Of a stretch of DNA of 64,000 nt, positions 53,887 through 62,451 are shown one piece after another; position 1 is the stretch's first letter, and the number at the start of each line of letters is the position of its first letter. The stretch is taken from assembly GCF_039134705.1 (NCBI RefSeq), contig NZ_CP146256.1, positions 434,001 to 498,000 on the forward strand, given 5' to 3'. The position numbers and the translations under genes are program-made. The notes beneath the pieces are model-generated. The model made no database searches. It was not told the origin of the DNA and worked only from the letters and a program-made list of their open reading frames with translations. Origin of the DNA: Kineothrix sp. IPX-CK (GTDB lineage: Bacteria > Bacillota > Clostridia > Lachnospirales > Lachnospiraceae).

Positions 53887-53970
53887 TTGAAAGAATTATA
53901 TTCTTTCAACCGGAGATTTGTACTTAAGGTGTGCAGGCACACCTGCACAAAGTCTCCAGACTTTGAAAGG
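53887..53970 (+). promoter_or_regulatory. Structured leader with alternative pairing before the DUF1934 gene
   Basis: TTGAAAGAAT (53887-53896) pairs perfectly with ATTCTTTCAA (53900-53909). The same CTTTCAA can instead pair with TTGAAAG (53963-53969), which overlaps the GAAAGG ribosome-binding site. Between them GGAGA-TTTG (53912-53920) pairs with CAAAGTCTCC (53948-53957), and AGGTGTGC (53927-53934) pairs with GCACACCT (53937-53944). Confidence 0.6.
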
Positions 53971-53972
53971 GC

Positions 53973-54440
53973 ATGGATATAATTATGACAAAAGAGGTAT
54001 TGCTGTCTTTAAGAGGACTACAATTCGATAACGGTTCTTTGGACGCGGATAAGATAGAGACCATTACTCCGGCGGAGTATTATAAAAGGGATGACAGCCA
54101 TTACGTCATCTATGAAGAAACGTCGGAAGGCTTTGACGAAAGCACGAAGAACATTATTAAGTTCAAGCGCAACTCTCTGGATCTGACGAAAAAGGGGCTG
54201 GTAAACGTTCACATGAGCTTCGAAGAGAACAAAAAGAATCAGACGAGCTACACCACTCCTTACGGGGAAATCTTAATCGGAATCGACGCCAGAAGCATCC
54301 GGCTGGGCGAAGAGGAGGAGCGGATCGTGGTGGATGTGGATTATGCGCTGGAAATCAATTATGAGCATTTTGCAGACTGCAAGATAAGAATGGATATACG
54401 TTCCAAGGAAAGCGGAGGCTTTTCGCTTCAGGGAGAATGA
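53973..54440 (+). CDS. DUF1934 family beta-barrel protein
   Basis: A 155-residue (or 151 if the ATG at 53985 is used) small cytoplasmic protein. DUF1934 members are calycin-like beta-barrels, here seen as YVIYEETSEGF, NIIKFKRNSLDLTKKG, TTPYGEILIGIDARSI and VDVDYALEINYEHFADCKI. Homologues in Bacilli lie near argS, and the role is unknown. The ribosome-binding site GAAAGG (53965-53970) is too close to the first ATG and rather far from the second, so the start is uncertain. It is preceded by a leader with competing hairpins. Confidence 0.85.
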   Translation: MDIIMTKEVLLSLRGLQFDNGSLDADKIETITPAEYYKRDDSHYVIYEETSEGFDESTKNIIKFKRNSLDLTKKGLVNVHMSFEENKKNQTSYTTPYGEILIGIDARSIRLGEEEERIVVDVDYALEINYEHFADCKIRMDIRSKESGGFSLQGE

Positions 54441-54446
54441 GAATAA

Positions 54447-54481
54447 AAAAGACGGCTCTGCATTTAAGGAAGCCGTCTTTT
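54447..54481. terminator. Bidirectional rho-independent terminator
   Basis: AAAAGACGGCT (54447-54457) pairs perfectly with AGCCGTCTTTT (54471-54481), 13-nt loop. It serves the convergent DUF1934 gene and the minus-strand membrane protein gene. Confidence 0.9.
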
Positions 54482-54487
54482 GTTCGC

Positions 54488-54964
54488 TTATTTTATTGGC
54501 TTTGCTCCGGCCTTCTCCTGAAGTCTCTCCACCGTGCGTCTGAACGCGCTTTGCTTCTTCTTGGGAGCAGCAGCCTGCTTGCCATGAAGTCCCTTCACAT
54601 CGGTAATATATATACCGCTAACAACCGCCTTTACTTCTTTCTTTACAGGAACCATATCATAAATCTTCTCATCACAGACGAGAGTCATAATCTGCGGACC
54701 AACCTTTGCTTTTACAATAGGAAACCTGGAAAACCGCAGTAATCGGGGAGTCTGTTGGATTACCGTTTGAGGAAGCCCTGAATCTTTCATCTTCATCCGT
54801 TTCTTATCGATGACGAGCATGGAAACGGTCTGCTTCATCGCATCGATTTGTTCCTGCTGAGCCTCCTGCTTCTTCTGTGCTCTTTTTCCGAGGAAATATA
54901 ATACGACGACAGCGATGATTAAAACGACTAATATGACTAATAATACAATTGATAAAGTACTCAC
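54488..54964 (-). CDS. Single-pass membrane protein of unknown function
   Basis: A 158-residue protein: one N-terminal transmembrane helix (about 4-25), then a basic Gln-rich coiled coil (about 27-55) and a compact domain (about 55-125) containing VSMLVIDKKRMKMKDSGLP, VGPQIMTLVCDEKIYDMVPV and KKEVKAVVSGIYI. The C-terminus is lysine-rich. The arrangement suggests a membrane-tethered cytoplasmic beta-domain. GGAGGAAAC precedes the start. No family name is recognised; similar proteins are remembered from Lachnospiraceae. It ends 7 nt from the shared terminator. Confidence 0.75.
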   Translation of the reverse strand: MSTLSIVLLVILVVLIIAVVVLYFLGKRAQKKQEAQQEQIDAMKQTVSMLVIDKKRMKMKDSGLPQTVIQQTPRLLRFSRFPIVKAKVGPQIMTLVCDEKIYDMVPVKKEVKAVVSGIYITDVKGLHGKQAAAPKKKQSAFRRTVERLQEKAGAKPIK

Positions 54965-55062
54965 AAAGTTTCCTCCTATTTTACGTTAGTGCAAAATTAA
55001 TTGTAGCATTGTTTCCTTAAATAAGCAAGCGTAATTGTACTGCGGAAGCTTTAGCAATTTCG

Positions 55063-55091
55063 TTGAAGAAACGGGAAGAATGTTATATAAT
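55063..55091 (+). promoter_or_regulatory. Sigma-A promoter of the cardiolipin synthase gene
   Basis: TTGAAG (55063-55068), 17-nt spacer, TATAAT (55086-55091), 41 nt before ATG 55132. It excludes an upstream TTG at 55063 as start codon. Confidence 0.75.
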
Positions 55092-55131
55092 AAGCGGTAA
55101 GGGCGAGCCGGAAGGAGATAAGGGTGAGTTT

Positions 55132-56598
55132 ATGATTTGGGAAAGTGCTCAGGCGGGCTTTTCATTTATTTTCAGCCATCTGATTTTCATTAATTTGATA
55201 TTTGCGGTTATTATCGTATTTTTCCAGAGAAAGGATCCGAAGGTCATATGGACGTGGATGCTGCTTTTGTATTTCATTCCGATTCTTGGGTTCGTGTTTT
55301 ACCTGCTCATAGGAACGGACATGCACAAGCAGAAGATGTTCCGGATTAAGGAGATAGAGGATCATCTGAACGACGCGATCCGCAGGCAGGAATACAGTCT
55401 CCGAAACAAGGAGCTGGAGCACAAAGACCCGGAAATCGCGGAATACTCGGACTTAGTTATGTACAATCTGGAAGCTTCGGGTGCTATGCTCACGAATGAT
55501 AACGATATTACTATTTTTACGGATGGAAATGAAAAATTTGAAGCGCTCATAGCGGATATGCGGGAAGCGAAGAAGTATATCCATGTGGAGTATTATATTA
55601 TAAAAAATGATGTGCTGTTCAACCGGATCAAGGACGTGCTGGTGGAAAAGGTGAAGGAGGGCGTGGAGGTGCGCGTTCTCTATGACGGCATGGGATGCCG
55701 TTCCGTTCGGAAAAGTTACTGGAGGAAGCTGAACAGCCAGGGTATAAAGACTTCGGAATTTTTTCCGGCTTTTTTAAGGCGTCTGCACCTTCGTATCAAT
55801 TACCGCAACCATAGAAAAATAGTGGTCATCGATGGGAAAATAGGATATGTAGGCGGATTCAACATCGGTAAGGAATATATCGGGCTGGATAAGAAGTTCG
55901 GCTATTGGCGCGACACCCATCTTAGGGTGACGGGAACGGCAGTGTTCGCCCTGCAGATTCGTTTTGCTTTGGACTGGAACTATACGGCGAAGGAGAATCT
56001 GTTCCTGACAGGAGCATATGTCTATCAGGGATTCGTGGAATCCAAGCAAAACTGTGAGGTGCAGATCGTTTCCAGCGGTCCTGACTCCAGATGCCAGAAT
56101 ATACGAGACAATTATCTGCGCTTGATCGGTAAGGCAAAAAAGAGCATTTATATACAGACACCTTATTTCATACCCGACGAGGCGATTTTTTCCGCCTTGA
56201 TGATAGCCGTTCATTCGGGAATCGAGGTGAATATAATGATTCCCTGTAAGCCGGACCATCCATTTGTCTATTGGGCGACCTATTCCTATATCGGAGACCT
56301 TGTTATGGAGGGTGCGAAATGCTACACTTATAATGATGGTTTTCTCCATGCCAAGGGAATGGTGGTGGATGATAAGGTGCTGTGCTATGGTACGGCAAAT
56401 ATGGATATCCGAAGCTTTGCGCTGAATTTCGAGGTGAATGCGGTCATATATAATGAGGAACAAGCGATAAGGATGAGGGAGATCTTCGATGAGGATATGA
56501 AGAAGTGCAAGCAGATTACGAAGAACGTATATGTGAGCCGCTCCTTGCGGGTGAGGTTCCTGGAACAGGTGAGCAGGCCTCTTTCTCCGTTATTGTAG
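55132..56598 (+). CDS. cls: Cardiolipin synthase
   Basis: A 488-residue membrane protein: two N-terminal transmembrane helices (about 12-30 and 38-60), then two phospholipase D domains. HKD motif 1 is NHRKIVVID with H227, and motif 2 is FLHAKGMVVDDK with H406. It condenses two phosphatidylglycerols into cardiolipin. The usual Cls layout is complete. The start at 55132 is set by the upstream promoter; ribosome-binding candidates are AAGGAG (14 nt away) and AGGGTGAG (close). Confidence 0.95.
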   Translation: MIWESAQAGFSFIFSHLIFINLIFAVIIVFFQRKDPKVIWTWMLLLYFIPILGFVFYLLIGTDMHKQKMFRIKEIEDHLNDAIRRQEYSLRNKELEHKDPEIAEYSDLVMYNLEASGAMLTNDNDITIFTDGNEKFEALIADMREAKKYIHVEYYIIKNDVLFNRIKDVLVEKVKEGVEVRVLYDGMGCRSVRKSYWRKLNSQGIKTSEFFPAFLRRLHLRINYRNHRKIVVIDGKIGYVGGFNIGKEYIGLDKKFGYWRDTHLRVTGTAVFALQIRFALDWNYTAKENLFLTGAYVYQGFVESKQNCEVQIVSSGPDSRCQNIRDNYLRLIGKAKKSIYIQTPYFIPDEAIFSALMIAVHSGIEVNIMIPCKPDHPFVYWATYSYIGDLVMEGAKCYTYNDGFLHAKGMVVDDKVLCYGTANMDIRSFALNFEVNAVIYNEEQAIRMREIFDEDMKKCKQITKNVYVSRSLRVRFLEQVSRPLSPLL

Positions 56599-56681
56599 TG
56601 TTGATTTATTGTTCATAGTTATGAAAAAAGCAGGAAAAGGGTTTTAAGAAGGGGAGATTTGTGGTATAACTGAGGTATTGC

Positions 56682-56721
56682 CTTGTCCTTTGTGAAGTGC
56701 TGGTGATGCACATCGGACAAG
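56682..56721 (+). promoter_or_regulatory. Leader hairpin before the FKBP lipoprotein gene
   Basis: CTTGTCC (56682-56688) pairs with GGACAAG (56715-56721), and inside GTGC (56697-56700) pairs with GCAC (56708-56711). An extended -10 (TGGTATAAC, 56662-56670) lies just upstream, so the hairpin is probably near the 5' end of the mRNA. Confidence 0.5.
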
Positions 56722-56745
56722 CGGAAAAAGGAGAATAATCTGAGA

Positions 56746-57816
56746 ATGAAAAATAAAGCAAGGTTGTTAAAATTGGTAAGTATCGCTGTTATGACGGCGG
56801 CGGCAGCTACGTTTACGGGCTGCGGAAGTACAGATGACAGTCAAAAGGCATATTTGAATGAAATTGACACGAAGGATTATGTGAAGCTTGGTGAATATAA
56901 GGGTTTGGAGATTAATCAGGCAGGCCCTGAGGTTACGGACGAGACAAGGGATTCCTATATCAACTATCTTCTTAGTATGAATCCGGATAGGGGTGTCATA
57001 GAGGGAGATACGGTAAATATCGACTACGTGGGTACCTTGGACGGAGTTGCTTTTGAAGGAGGAACCGCATCCGGTTCTAATCTTACTATTGGTTCGGGGC
57101 AGTTTATCGATGGATTCGAGGATGGACTGATCGGAGCAAAGGTCGGAGATACGGTTGAACTCGATCTGACGTTCCCTGAGGATTATCAGAATACAGATCT
57201 GGCAGGCAAGGCTGTAGTATTTACGGTGACGGTCAATACGATAATGGCCTCTACACCTCAGGAGCTGACGGATGAATACGTGCAGGGACTTGGCATTGAA
57301 TGCAGTACGGTGGAAGAGTACCGGCAGTATGTTTATGATATGCTGTATGAGGAGCAGGTGAGTGCATATGAGATTCAGGTAGAAAATGCTCTTGCCGGCG
57401 CGTTGGTGGAAAAAAGTGAGTTCATAAAGGATCCTCCGCAGGCGATGTTAGACCGTTATAACGAGATGCTGACCTCAAGTCTTACCTCTGCGGCTGCCGC
57501 GTATGGAATGACCCTGGAGCAGTATATGCAGCTTTACTATGGAATGGATGCAGCGACCTATCCTGAGGAAATTAAAAACGAGGCCTTGAATTCCGCACAG
57601 CGTTATATCCTGCTGCAGGCAATTGCGGATAAGGAGGACTTGAACGTAACGGATGAGGAGCTCCAGGTAGATATAGAGAACACTGCCTCGGAGTCCGGGT
57701 ATGATTCTGTGGACGCTTTCAAGGAAGCGGTAGACGAGGAAAGCTATAGAGAATATATGATGAGCGAGAAGGTTTTAGGCATGATGCGTGAGAATGCGGT
57801 AATCAGCGCGGAGTAA
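56746..57816 (+). CDS. Trigger-factor/FKBP-type peptidyl-prolyl isomerase lipoprotein
   Basis: A 356-residue lipoprotein: signal with lipobox FTGC (C26), an FKBP domain (about 85-170, GDTVNIDYVGTLDGVAFEGG ... FIDGFEDGLIGAKVGD), and a C-terminal helical domain like that of trigger factor (about 175-350). It lacks the ribosome-binding N-domain of cytosolic trigger factor. It should act as a chaperone and prolyl isomerase on exported proteins at the outer face of the membrane, by analogy with PrsA. GGAG precedes its ATG. A hairpin leader lies upstream, and asnS follows after 101 nt. Confidence 0.88.
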   Translation: MKNKARLLKLVSIAVMTAAAATFTGCGSTDDSQKAYLNEIDTKDYVKLGEYKGLEINQAGPEVTDETRDSYINYLLSMNPDRGVIEGDTVNIDYVGTLDGVAFEGGTASGSNLTIGSGQFIDGFEDGLIGAKVGDTVELDLTFPEDYQNTDLAGKAVVFTVTVNTIMASTPQELTDEYVQGLGIECSTVEEYRQYVYDMLYEEQVSAYEIQVENALAGALVEKSEFIKDPPQAMLDRYNEMLTSSLTSAAAAYGMTLEQYMQLYYGMDAATYPEEIKNEALNSAQRYILLQAIADKEDLNVTDEELQVDIENTASESGYDSVDAFKEAVDEESYREYMMSEKVLGMMRENAVISAE

Positions 57817-57917
57817 GCCCCAAACGCCCTGATATAAAAATGCAGAGGCCACACGGGGCAGCATGGAGAAGGCGGCGCTGAGAAACAAAACAGGTACGAG
57901 ACGAGGGAGAAAAGAAA

Positions 57918-59309
57918 ATGAATTTGACAGATATCAGAGACTTATACCGCGGACGCGGTGAGTTTGCAGGAAAAGAAGTGACGATAGGCGGATGGATCAG
58001 AAGCATCCGGGATTCGAAAACCTTCGGTTTTATCGTAGTGAACGACGGCACATTTTTCGAGCCGTTACAGATCGTATACAGCGATAAGCTGAATAATTTC
58101 GAGCAGATCAGTAAGCTGAATGTGGGTTCGGCGATCATTGTAAGAGGAAACATAGTAGAGACGCCCGATGCGAAGCAGCCCTTCGAACTGCAAGCGGAGG
58201 AAATAGAGGTGGAAGGTCTCTCCACGGCGGATTATCCGCTGCAAAAAAAGAGACACAGCTTCGAGTATTTGAGAACAGTTTCCCATCTGCGTCCGCGTAC
58301 CAACACGTTTCAGGCGGTATTTAGGGTACGCTCGCTGATTGCTTATGCGATTCATACGTTTTTCATGGAGAGAGGCTTCGTCTATGTGCATACGCCTCTC
58401 ATCACGGGAAGCGACTGTGAAGGTGCGGGAGAAATGTTTCAGGTAACAACTATGGACCTTAAGGATATTCCGAAAAACGAGGATGGAAGCATAGATTTCA
58501 GCAAGGATTTTTTCGGCAAAGCAACCAATCTTACCGTGAGCGGACAGCTTAATGTGGAGTCCTATGCGTTTGCCTTTAAAAATGTTTATACCTTCGGCCC
58601 TACTTTCCGTGCAGAGAATTCCAATACTACGAGGCATGCTGCGGAATTCTGGATGATCGAGCCGGAGATCGCCTTTGCTGACTTGAAGGACGACATGATT
58701 CTTGCGGAATCGATGCTAAAGCATGTTATTCGTTATGTGCTTGAAAATGCGAGGGAGGAAATGAACTTCTTCAACCAGTTTGTGGATAAAGGGCTGATCG
58801 AGCGTCTTACCCATGTGCTTAACTCCGATTTCGGACATGTTACCTATACGGAGGCAGTCAAGATACTGGAGCAGCATAATGATGAATTCGAATACAAGGT
58901 ATTCTGGGGCTGCGATTTGCAGACTGAGCACGAAAGATTTCTGACCGAGCAGGAATTCAAGCGTCCGGTATTCGTAACGGATTATCCGAAGGAAATCAAG
59001 GCTTTTTATATGAAGCTGAACGAAGACGGCAAGACGGTTGCGGCTATGGATTGCCTGGTACCGGGAATCGGCGAGATCATCGGCGGCAGCCAGAGAGAGG
59101 ATAAGCTGGAACTTCTTGAGCAGCGTATGGAGGAGTTGGAGCTGAACAAGGAAGATTACGATTTTTATCTCGATCTTAGAAAGTACGGCTCCGCGCGGCA
59201 TGCAGGCTTCGGGCTGGGCTTTGAGCGCTGCGTTATGTATTTGACAGGGATGGGCAATATCAGAGACGTTGTTCCCTTCCCAAGAACGGTAAAGAACTGC
59301 GATTTATAG
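57918..59309 (+). CDS. asnS: Asparaginyl-tRNA synthetase
   Basis: A 463-residue class IIb synthetase. The OB-fold anticodon domain (about 1-110) contains [20 protein letters not shown]; motif 2 reads [21 protein letters not shown] (spread over about 235-255), and motif 3 is [13 protein letters not shown] (about 434-446). Features such as [12 protein letters not shown] favour AsnRS over AspRS. It charges tRNA-Asn with asparagine. AGGGAGAAAAG precedes ATG 57918. The 101-nt spacer shows no T-box. Confidence 0.96.
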   Translation: MNLTDIRDLYRGRGEFAGKEVTIGGWIRSIRDSKTFGFIVVNDGTFFEPLQIVYSDKLNNFEQISKLNVGSAIIVRGNIVETPDAKQPFELQAEEIEVEGLSTADYPLQKKRHSFEYLRTVSHLRPRTNTFQAVFRVRSLIAYAIHTFFMERGFVYVHTPLITGSDCEGAGEMFQVTTMDLKDIPKNEDGSIDFSKDFFGKATNLTVSGQLNVESYAFAFKNVYTFGPTFRAENSNTTRHAAEFWMIEPEIAFADLKDDMILAESMLKHVIRYVLENAREEMNFFNQFVDKGLIERLTHVLNSDFGHVTYTEAVKILEQHNDEFEYKVFWGCDLQTEHERFLTEQEFKRPVFVTDYPKEIKAFYMKLNEDGKTVAAMDCLVPGIGEIIGGSQREDKLELLEQRMEELELNKEDYDFYLDLRKYGSARHAGFGLGFERCVMYLTGMGNIRDVVPFPRTVKNCDL

Positions 59310-59350
59310 GAAAAAGTTGTCCGGGCATACAAAACTTACAGGGGTTATCT

Positions 59351-60574
59351 ATGAAGAAAAAAGCTGTAAAATTAATCAGCGTAGCCATGGCTTTCGTTAT
59401 GGCGCTCCTTCCCGCGGGAACGGTATACGCGTCTACGATTAATGACATTAAAAAACAACAGGCAGAGGACCAGAATAAACTGAATAATGTGCAGGGACAA
59501 ATCTCCGGCCTCCAGGGACAGCAAAGCGAGGTTGGCGGAGAGATAGACGAGCTGGATGCCAACGTGGTGGAAATTATTGCCAGCGTGGATATCATCAAGG
59601 ATGAAATCGTGGAGAAGGAAGAGCAGATCGACGAGACGGAGGCGGAATACGAGGTAGCGAAGCAGCAGGAGGAGGAACAGTATGCGGCCATGAAGCTTCG
59701 CATCAAGTTCATGTATGAGCAGGGTGACATCTCCTACGTACAGCTTCTCATGACCAGCGAGAGCCTCGGCGATATGGTGAATAAGGCGGATTATATAGAA
59801 CAGCTTTATGAATATGACAGAAAAATGCTGGAGGAATATCAGGCTGCCAAGGAGTATGTGCAGCAGGTGTGGAATCAGTTGGAGGATGAGAAATCGGAGC
59901 TGGAAGCCTCTAAACATGAGCTGGAAGAAGAGCAGGTGCGTATGGAGGAGCTGCTCGATGAGAAGAAGCAGGAGTATGAAAATTATAATGTGCAGATAGC
60001 GAAGGCAAAGCAGGAGGCTGCGGCTTATAAGACGAAGATCAAGCAGCAGACGGCGCAGATCAAGAAGTTGGAGGAAGAGGCAAGAAAGAAGGAAGAGGAG
60101 AGAAAGAGAAAAGAAGCAGCGGCGGCAGCTGCAAATGGCGGCAATTCTTCTTCGAGCTCATCGTCATCCGGCTCTTCATCGTCTTCAGGTTCTTCCTCCG
60201 GTGCTTCCGTAAGCATTCCTTCCGGCGGAAGCGGCTCCGGTCAGACAATCGCATCCTATGCCTGCCAGTTCATCGGCAATCCTTATGTGGCGGGCGGAAC
60301 GAGCCTTACGGATGGCGCCGACTGCTCGGGATTCGTATGGCGGGTGTTCAAGGATAACGGATATTCAGTTCCCCGTACTTCATGGGAAATACGAGACGCG
60401 GGAAGCGGAGTGGATTACTCTCAGGCACAGCCGGGAGATGTTATCTGCTATGCGGGACATGTTGGAATTTACATAGGAAATGGGAATATTGTGCATGCCA
60501 GCACAGAGAGGACGGGAATCAAGATAACGTCAGCGACTTATAAATCGATACTGTCTGTGAGAAGAATTGCATAA
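59351..60574 (+). CDS. Secreted NlpC/P60 peptidoglycan endopeptidase with coiled-coil domain
   Basis: A 407-residue exported protein: signal peptide (about 1-27, cleavage after VYA), long coiled coil (about 30-255, CwlO/PcsB-like), a Ser/Gly linker (about 258-298), and an NlpC/P60 domain (about 300-407). The catalytic residues are C325 (DCSGF), H370 (GHVGIY) and H382 (IVHAS). It should cut D-Glu-DAP peptide links during wall growth or separation, probably controlled through the coiled coil (FtsEX-type regulation is known for PcsB/CwlO). The gene is 41 nt after asnS and converges on the DUF3842 gene. Confidence 0.93.
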   Translation: MKKKAVKLISVAMAFVMALLPAGTVYASTINDIKKQQAEDQNKLNNVQGQISGLQGQQSEVGGEIDELDANVVEIIASVDIIKDEIVEKEEQIDETEAEYEVAKQQEEEQYAAMKLRIKFMYEQGDISYVQLLMTSESLGDMVNKADYIEQLYEYDRKMLEEYQAAKEYVQQVWNQLEDEKSELEASKHELEEEQVRMEELLDEKKQEYENYNVQIAKAKQEAAAYKTKIKQQTAQIKKLEEEARKKEEERKRKEAAAAAANGGNSSSSSSSSGSSSSSGSSSGASVSIPSGGSGSGQTIASYACQFIGNPYVAGGTSLTDGADCSGFVWRVFKDNGYSVPRTSWEIRDAGSGVDYSQAQPGDVICYAGHVGIYIGNGNIVHASTERTGIKITSATYKSILSVRRIA

Positions 60575-60589
60575 TGAAAAGCAGAAGGG

Positions 60590-60997
60590 TTAATGGAGGA
60601 GCGATTGCAGATATGTGATCGCTTCTGTGATAAGTGCCGGAACTGCCAGTCCGGAAGAGCCCACTATGTGCAGGCTGCATTTGTTCACCGGAAGCAATAT
60701 TTTCTCGCATGGGGAAGAGGCTATGGAGCAAGCCATTGCAGGAGTGACCTCGCCCAAAAGGGAATCTGCGGCGACAATGCCCACAGGTCCCATAATGTAA
60801 TCCGCATCGCGGCAATTAACAATAACCGGATTTTCTCCGGTAGCACCGGCATCAGCTCCTGCACGAAGCATGGCGGTTGTGGCTATGCTGTTGGTACCTA
60901 TAGCAATAACCTCCGCCCGGATGTCGGAGGTTTTTAGTTTCTCTATGAGCAGGCTGCCGATTCGGCCGCCTTGACCGTCTATTATCACTATTTTCAT
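60590..60997 (-). CDS. DUF3842 family protein
   Basis: A 135-residue protein starting MKIVIIDGQGGRIGSLLIEKL, a Rossmann-like N-terminus with a glycine-rich loop. Conserved later segments are IAIGTNSIATTAMLRAGAD, GENPVIVNCRDADYIMGPVGI and C-terminal LPVNKCSLHIVG. It matches DUF3842, found in Clostridia and of unknown function; a nucleotide- or metal-binding role is suggested only by the Gly-rich loop and conserved Cys/Asp. AGGACAC precedes the start. It lies 30 nt downstream of the lipoprotein gene on the same strand. Confidence 0.88.
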   Translation of the reverse strand: MKIVIIDGQGGRIGSLLIEKLKTSDIRAEVIAIGTNSIATTAMLRAGADAGATGENPVIVNCRDADYIMGPVGIVAADSLLGEVTPAMACSIASSPCEKILLPVNKCSLHIVGSSGLAVPALITEAITYLQSLLH

Positions 60998-61027
60998 GAC
61001 TTTGTGTCCTATTAATTGAGATATTTG

Positions 61028-61909
61028 TTATTTGCTCGGTGTAGCCGTGCAGTTGATTCCTATAATTCCTAAGATTCCGTCATCGTCCACATCGAAGGTA
61101 ATGTTCGGTCCGCCGTCGCCCATGACAAAGCCGGCGTCGGTATATTCCAGATCAAAGAGATTATAGTTGCCCATTCTTTCAACCAGTGTTTCCGTGAACA
61201 GAACATCGCTGTCTATTTTCTTGAAGGTTTCCGCATCGTCCACCGGCCCCTTGGAGTCCCCCCCTTTATCGACAAACACAGGAAAATTGGTCAGGCTGGC
61301 GAGCTCGTCCACATTCATAGCCTTTACCGCATTGATGATCTTTATCGCAAAGGCATATTCCTCTACATAGATTCCGGTAAGCAGAGAACTGTCCGAAAGA
61401 CCTACGAGAGTTGCATGATTTTCATCCAGAGAGCCCGTATAGGTGATGGTCGCTATCTGACCGACGGTAAGATAACGCAGATTGCCTTGGACGCCGGACT
61501 CGGGAATCGTCAGGGAGAAGGTGTTCCCTAAGGCCGACTGAGCAGAAACGGAGTACTGGGTCGCATCGGTTATGATGCCTACGAAGTTGTGCGTTTCGCC
61601 GTCGTCTGGCTGCGCGGTCGTGCTTGTATCGGCGGCAGTTTCCGAGGATGTGCCCCTTGCTCTGGGAACTTCGGAATCCGATGACTGAGCTGTATCGGAA
61701 GCTGTATCAGCTTGTGAGCTTGTATCGGCGGCATCGCCGCTTTGTGTATCGTCGCCTGCCTGGTCGTCATCCGGTGCCTGATTGTCTTCGGTTTGGGCAT
61801 CTTGTGTTTGCACAGCTGTATTTTCCGGTGTATTTGCGGTTCCGCATCCATTCATGACAAGTGTAGCGATGATGAGGAGCGAAAGGAACCTTCCCGTTCT
61901 TTTTTTCAT
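61028..61909 (-). CDS. Lipoprotein of unknown function with acidic linker
   Basis: A 293-residue lipoprotein. The lipobox is MNGC (C22). A long low-complexity Asp/Thr/Ser/Gln-rich linker (about 25-105) precedes a beta-rich domain (about 108-175, NFVGIITDATQYSVSAQSAL, VGQIATITYTGSL) and a C-terminal alpha/beta domain (about 180-293, FAIKIINAVKAMNVDELASL, VFVDKG). The C-terminal part may be NTF2-like. The function is not recognised. It is probably co-transcribed with the DUF3842 gene. The upstream region to 62451 holds element B. Confidence 0.78.
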   Translation of the reverse strand: MKKRTGRFLSLLIIATLVMNGCGTANTPENTAVQTQDAQTEDNQAPDDDQAGDDTQSGDAADTSSQADTASDTAQSSDSEVPRARGTSSETAADTSTTAQPDDGETHNFVGIITDATQYSVSAQSALGNTFSLTIPESGVQGNLRYLTVGQIATITYTGSLDENHATLVGLSDSSLLTGIYVEEYAFAIKIINAVKAMNVDELASLTNFPVFVDKGGDSKGPVDDAETFKKIDSDVLFTETLVERMGNYNLFDLEYTDAGFVMGDGGPNITFDVDDDGILGIIGINCTATPSK

Positions 61910-61984
61910 AGTCGTATATCCTTCCTTTATCAGAAGATAGAAAATAAAATTATCTTAATATATAATATACTATGGGCGAAAGGA

Positions 61985-61992
61985 ATGTCAAT
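61985..61992. repeat. Left target-site duplication of element B
   Basis: ATGTCAAT, identical to 62331-62338 directly beyond the other end of element B. Confidence 0.8.
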
Positions 61993-62017
61993 GTTACTGT
62001 TCACTCCACACAGTAAC
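61993..62017 (-). repeat. Palindromic unit R, copy 3 (left end of element B)
   Basis: Complement of GTTACTGTGTGGAGTGAACAGTAAC (61993-62017), matching the solo R copies apart from a 2-nt deletion and a central change. Confidence 0.75.
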
Positions 62018-62295
62018 GTCCGGCAAACGGACTTCTAGCAGATATGGAAGACAATCGAATCCGAACCCAAAAGACTCCTGCGCCGAATTCAAATATATAA
62101 GAAGTTCTAATTCTCTGAATAGTCAAGCCAAACATAACAGAAAACAAAAAACTCGCTGCGCTCAAACAGTTTTGTTTTCTGTTATGGCCTGGCTATTCAA
62201 AGAAAGAACTTCTAAATATTTTCATAGACGCAGTCGTTCTTTTGATTCGGATTCGATTGTCCGCAAAAGTTTGTAAAAAGTCCATTTGTCGGGCA

Positions 62296-62321
62296 GTTGC
62301 TGCGACGGAGTGAACAGTAAC
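62296..62321 (+). repeat. Palindromic unit R, copy 4 (right end of element B)
   Basis: GTTGCTGCGACGGAGTGAACAGTAAC, in opposite orientation to copy 3, so element B is bounded by inverted R units. Confidence 0.75.
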
Positions 62322-62330
62322 AACAGTAAC

Positions 62331-62338
62331 ATGTCAAT
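62331..62338. repeat. Right target-site duplication of element B
   Basis: ATGTCAAT, identical to 61985-61992. Confidence 0.8.
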
Positions 62339-62451
62339 TCATGGAAGGGATTGAAAGCCTTGTATTTGCGGCAAAAACGTAGTAAAGTTGAAGAAAAAGG
62401 ATTAAAAGCTGTTTTTATATAATAAGAAAGAGCGGAAAGCGAGGGAGACGA

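Larger units (their letters stand above)
61993..62330. mobile_element. Element B: 338-bp palindromic, non-coding, MITE-like element
   Basis: The ends are GTTACTGTTCACTCC (61993-62007) and its complement GGAGTGAACAGTAAC (62307-62321), with a further terminal AACAGTAAC to 62330. Perfect 8-bp duplications ATGTCAAT flank it. Inside, GACAATCGAATCCGAA (62050-62065) pairs exactly with 62246-62261, and the tip stem CAGAAAACAAAA matches that of element A. The 175-nt core (62069-62243) is shared with element A. There is no transposase or credible gene. It fills most of the 542-nt gap before the dGTPase gene. Confidence 0.85.

Noticed and set aside
57817..57917. T-box leader before asnS
   Set aside because: The spacer is only 101 nt and lacks the T-box sequence and a terminator stem.
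61993..62330. Element B mobilised by the IS4 transposase in this window
   Set aside because: The IS ends (CTTGAGTTTTCGTA) and element B ends (GTTACTGTTCACTCC) are unrelated, although both give 8-bp duplications.
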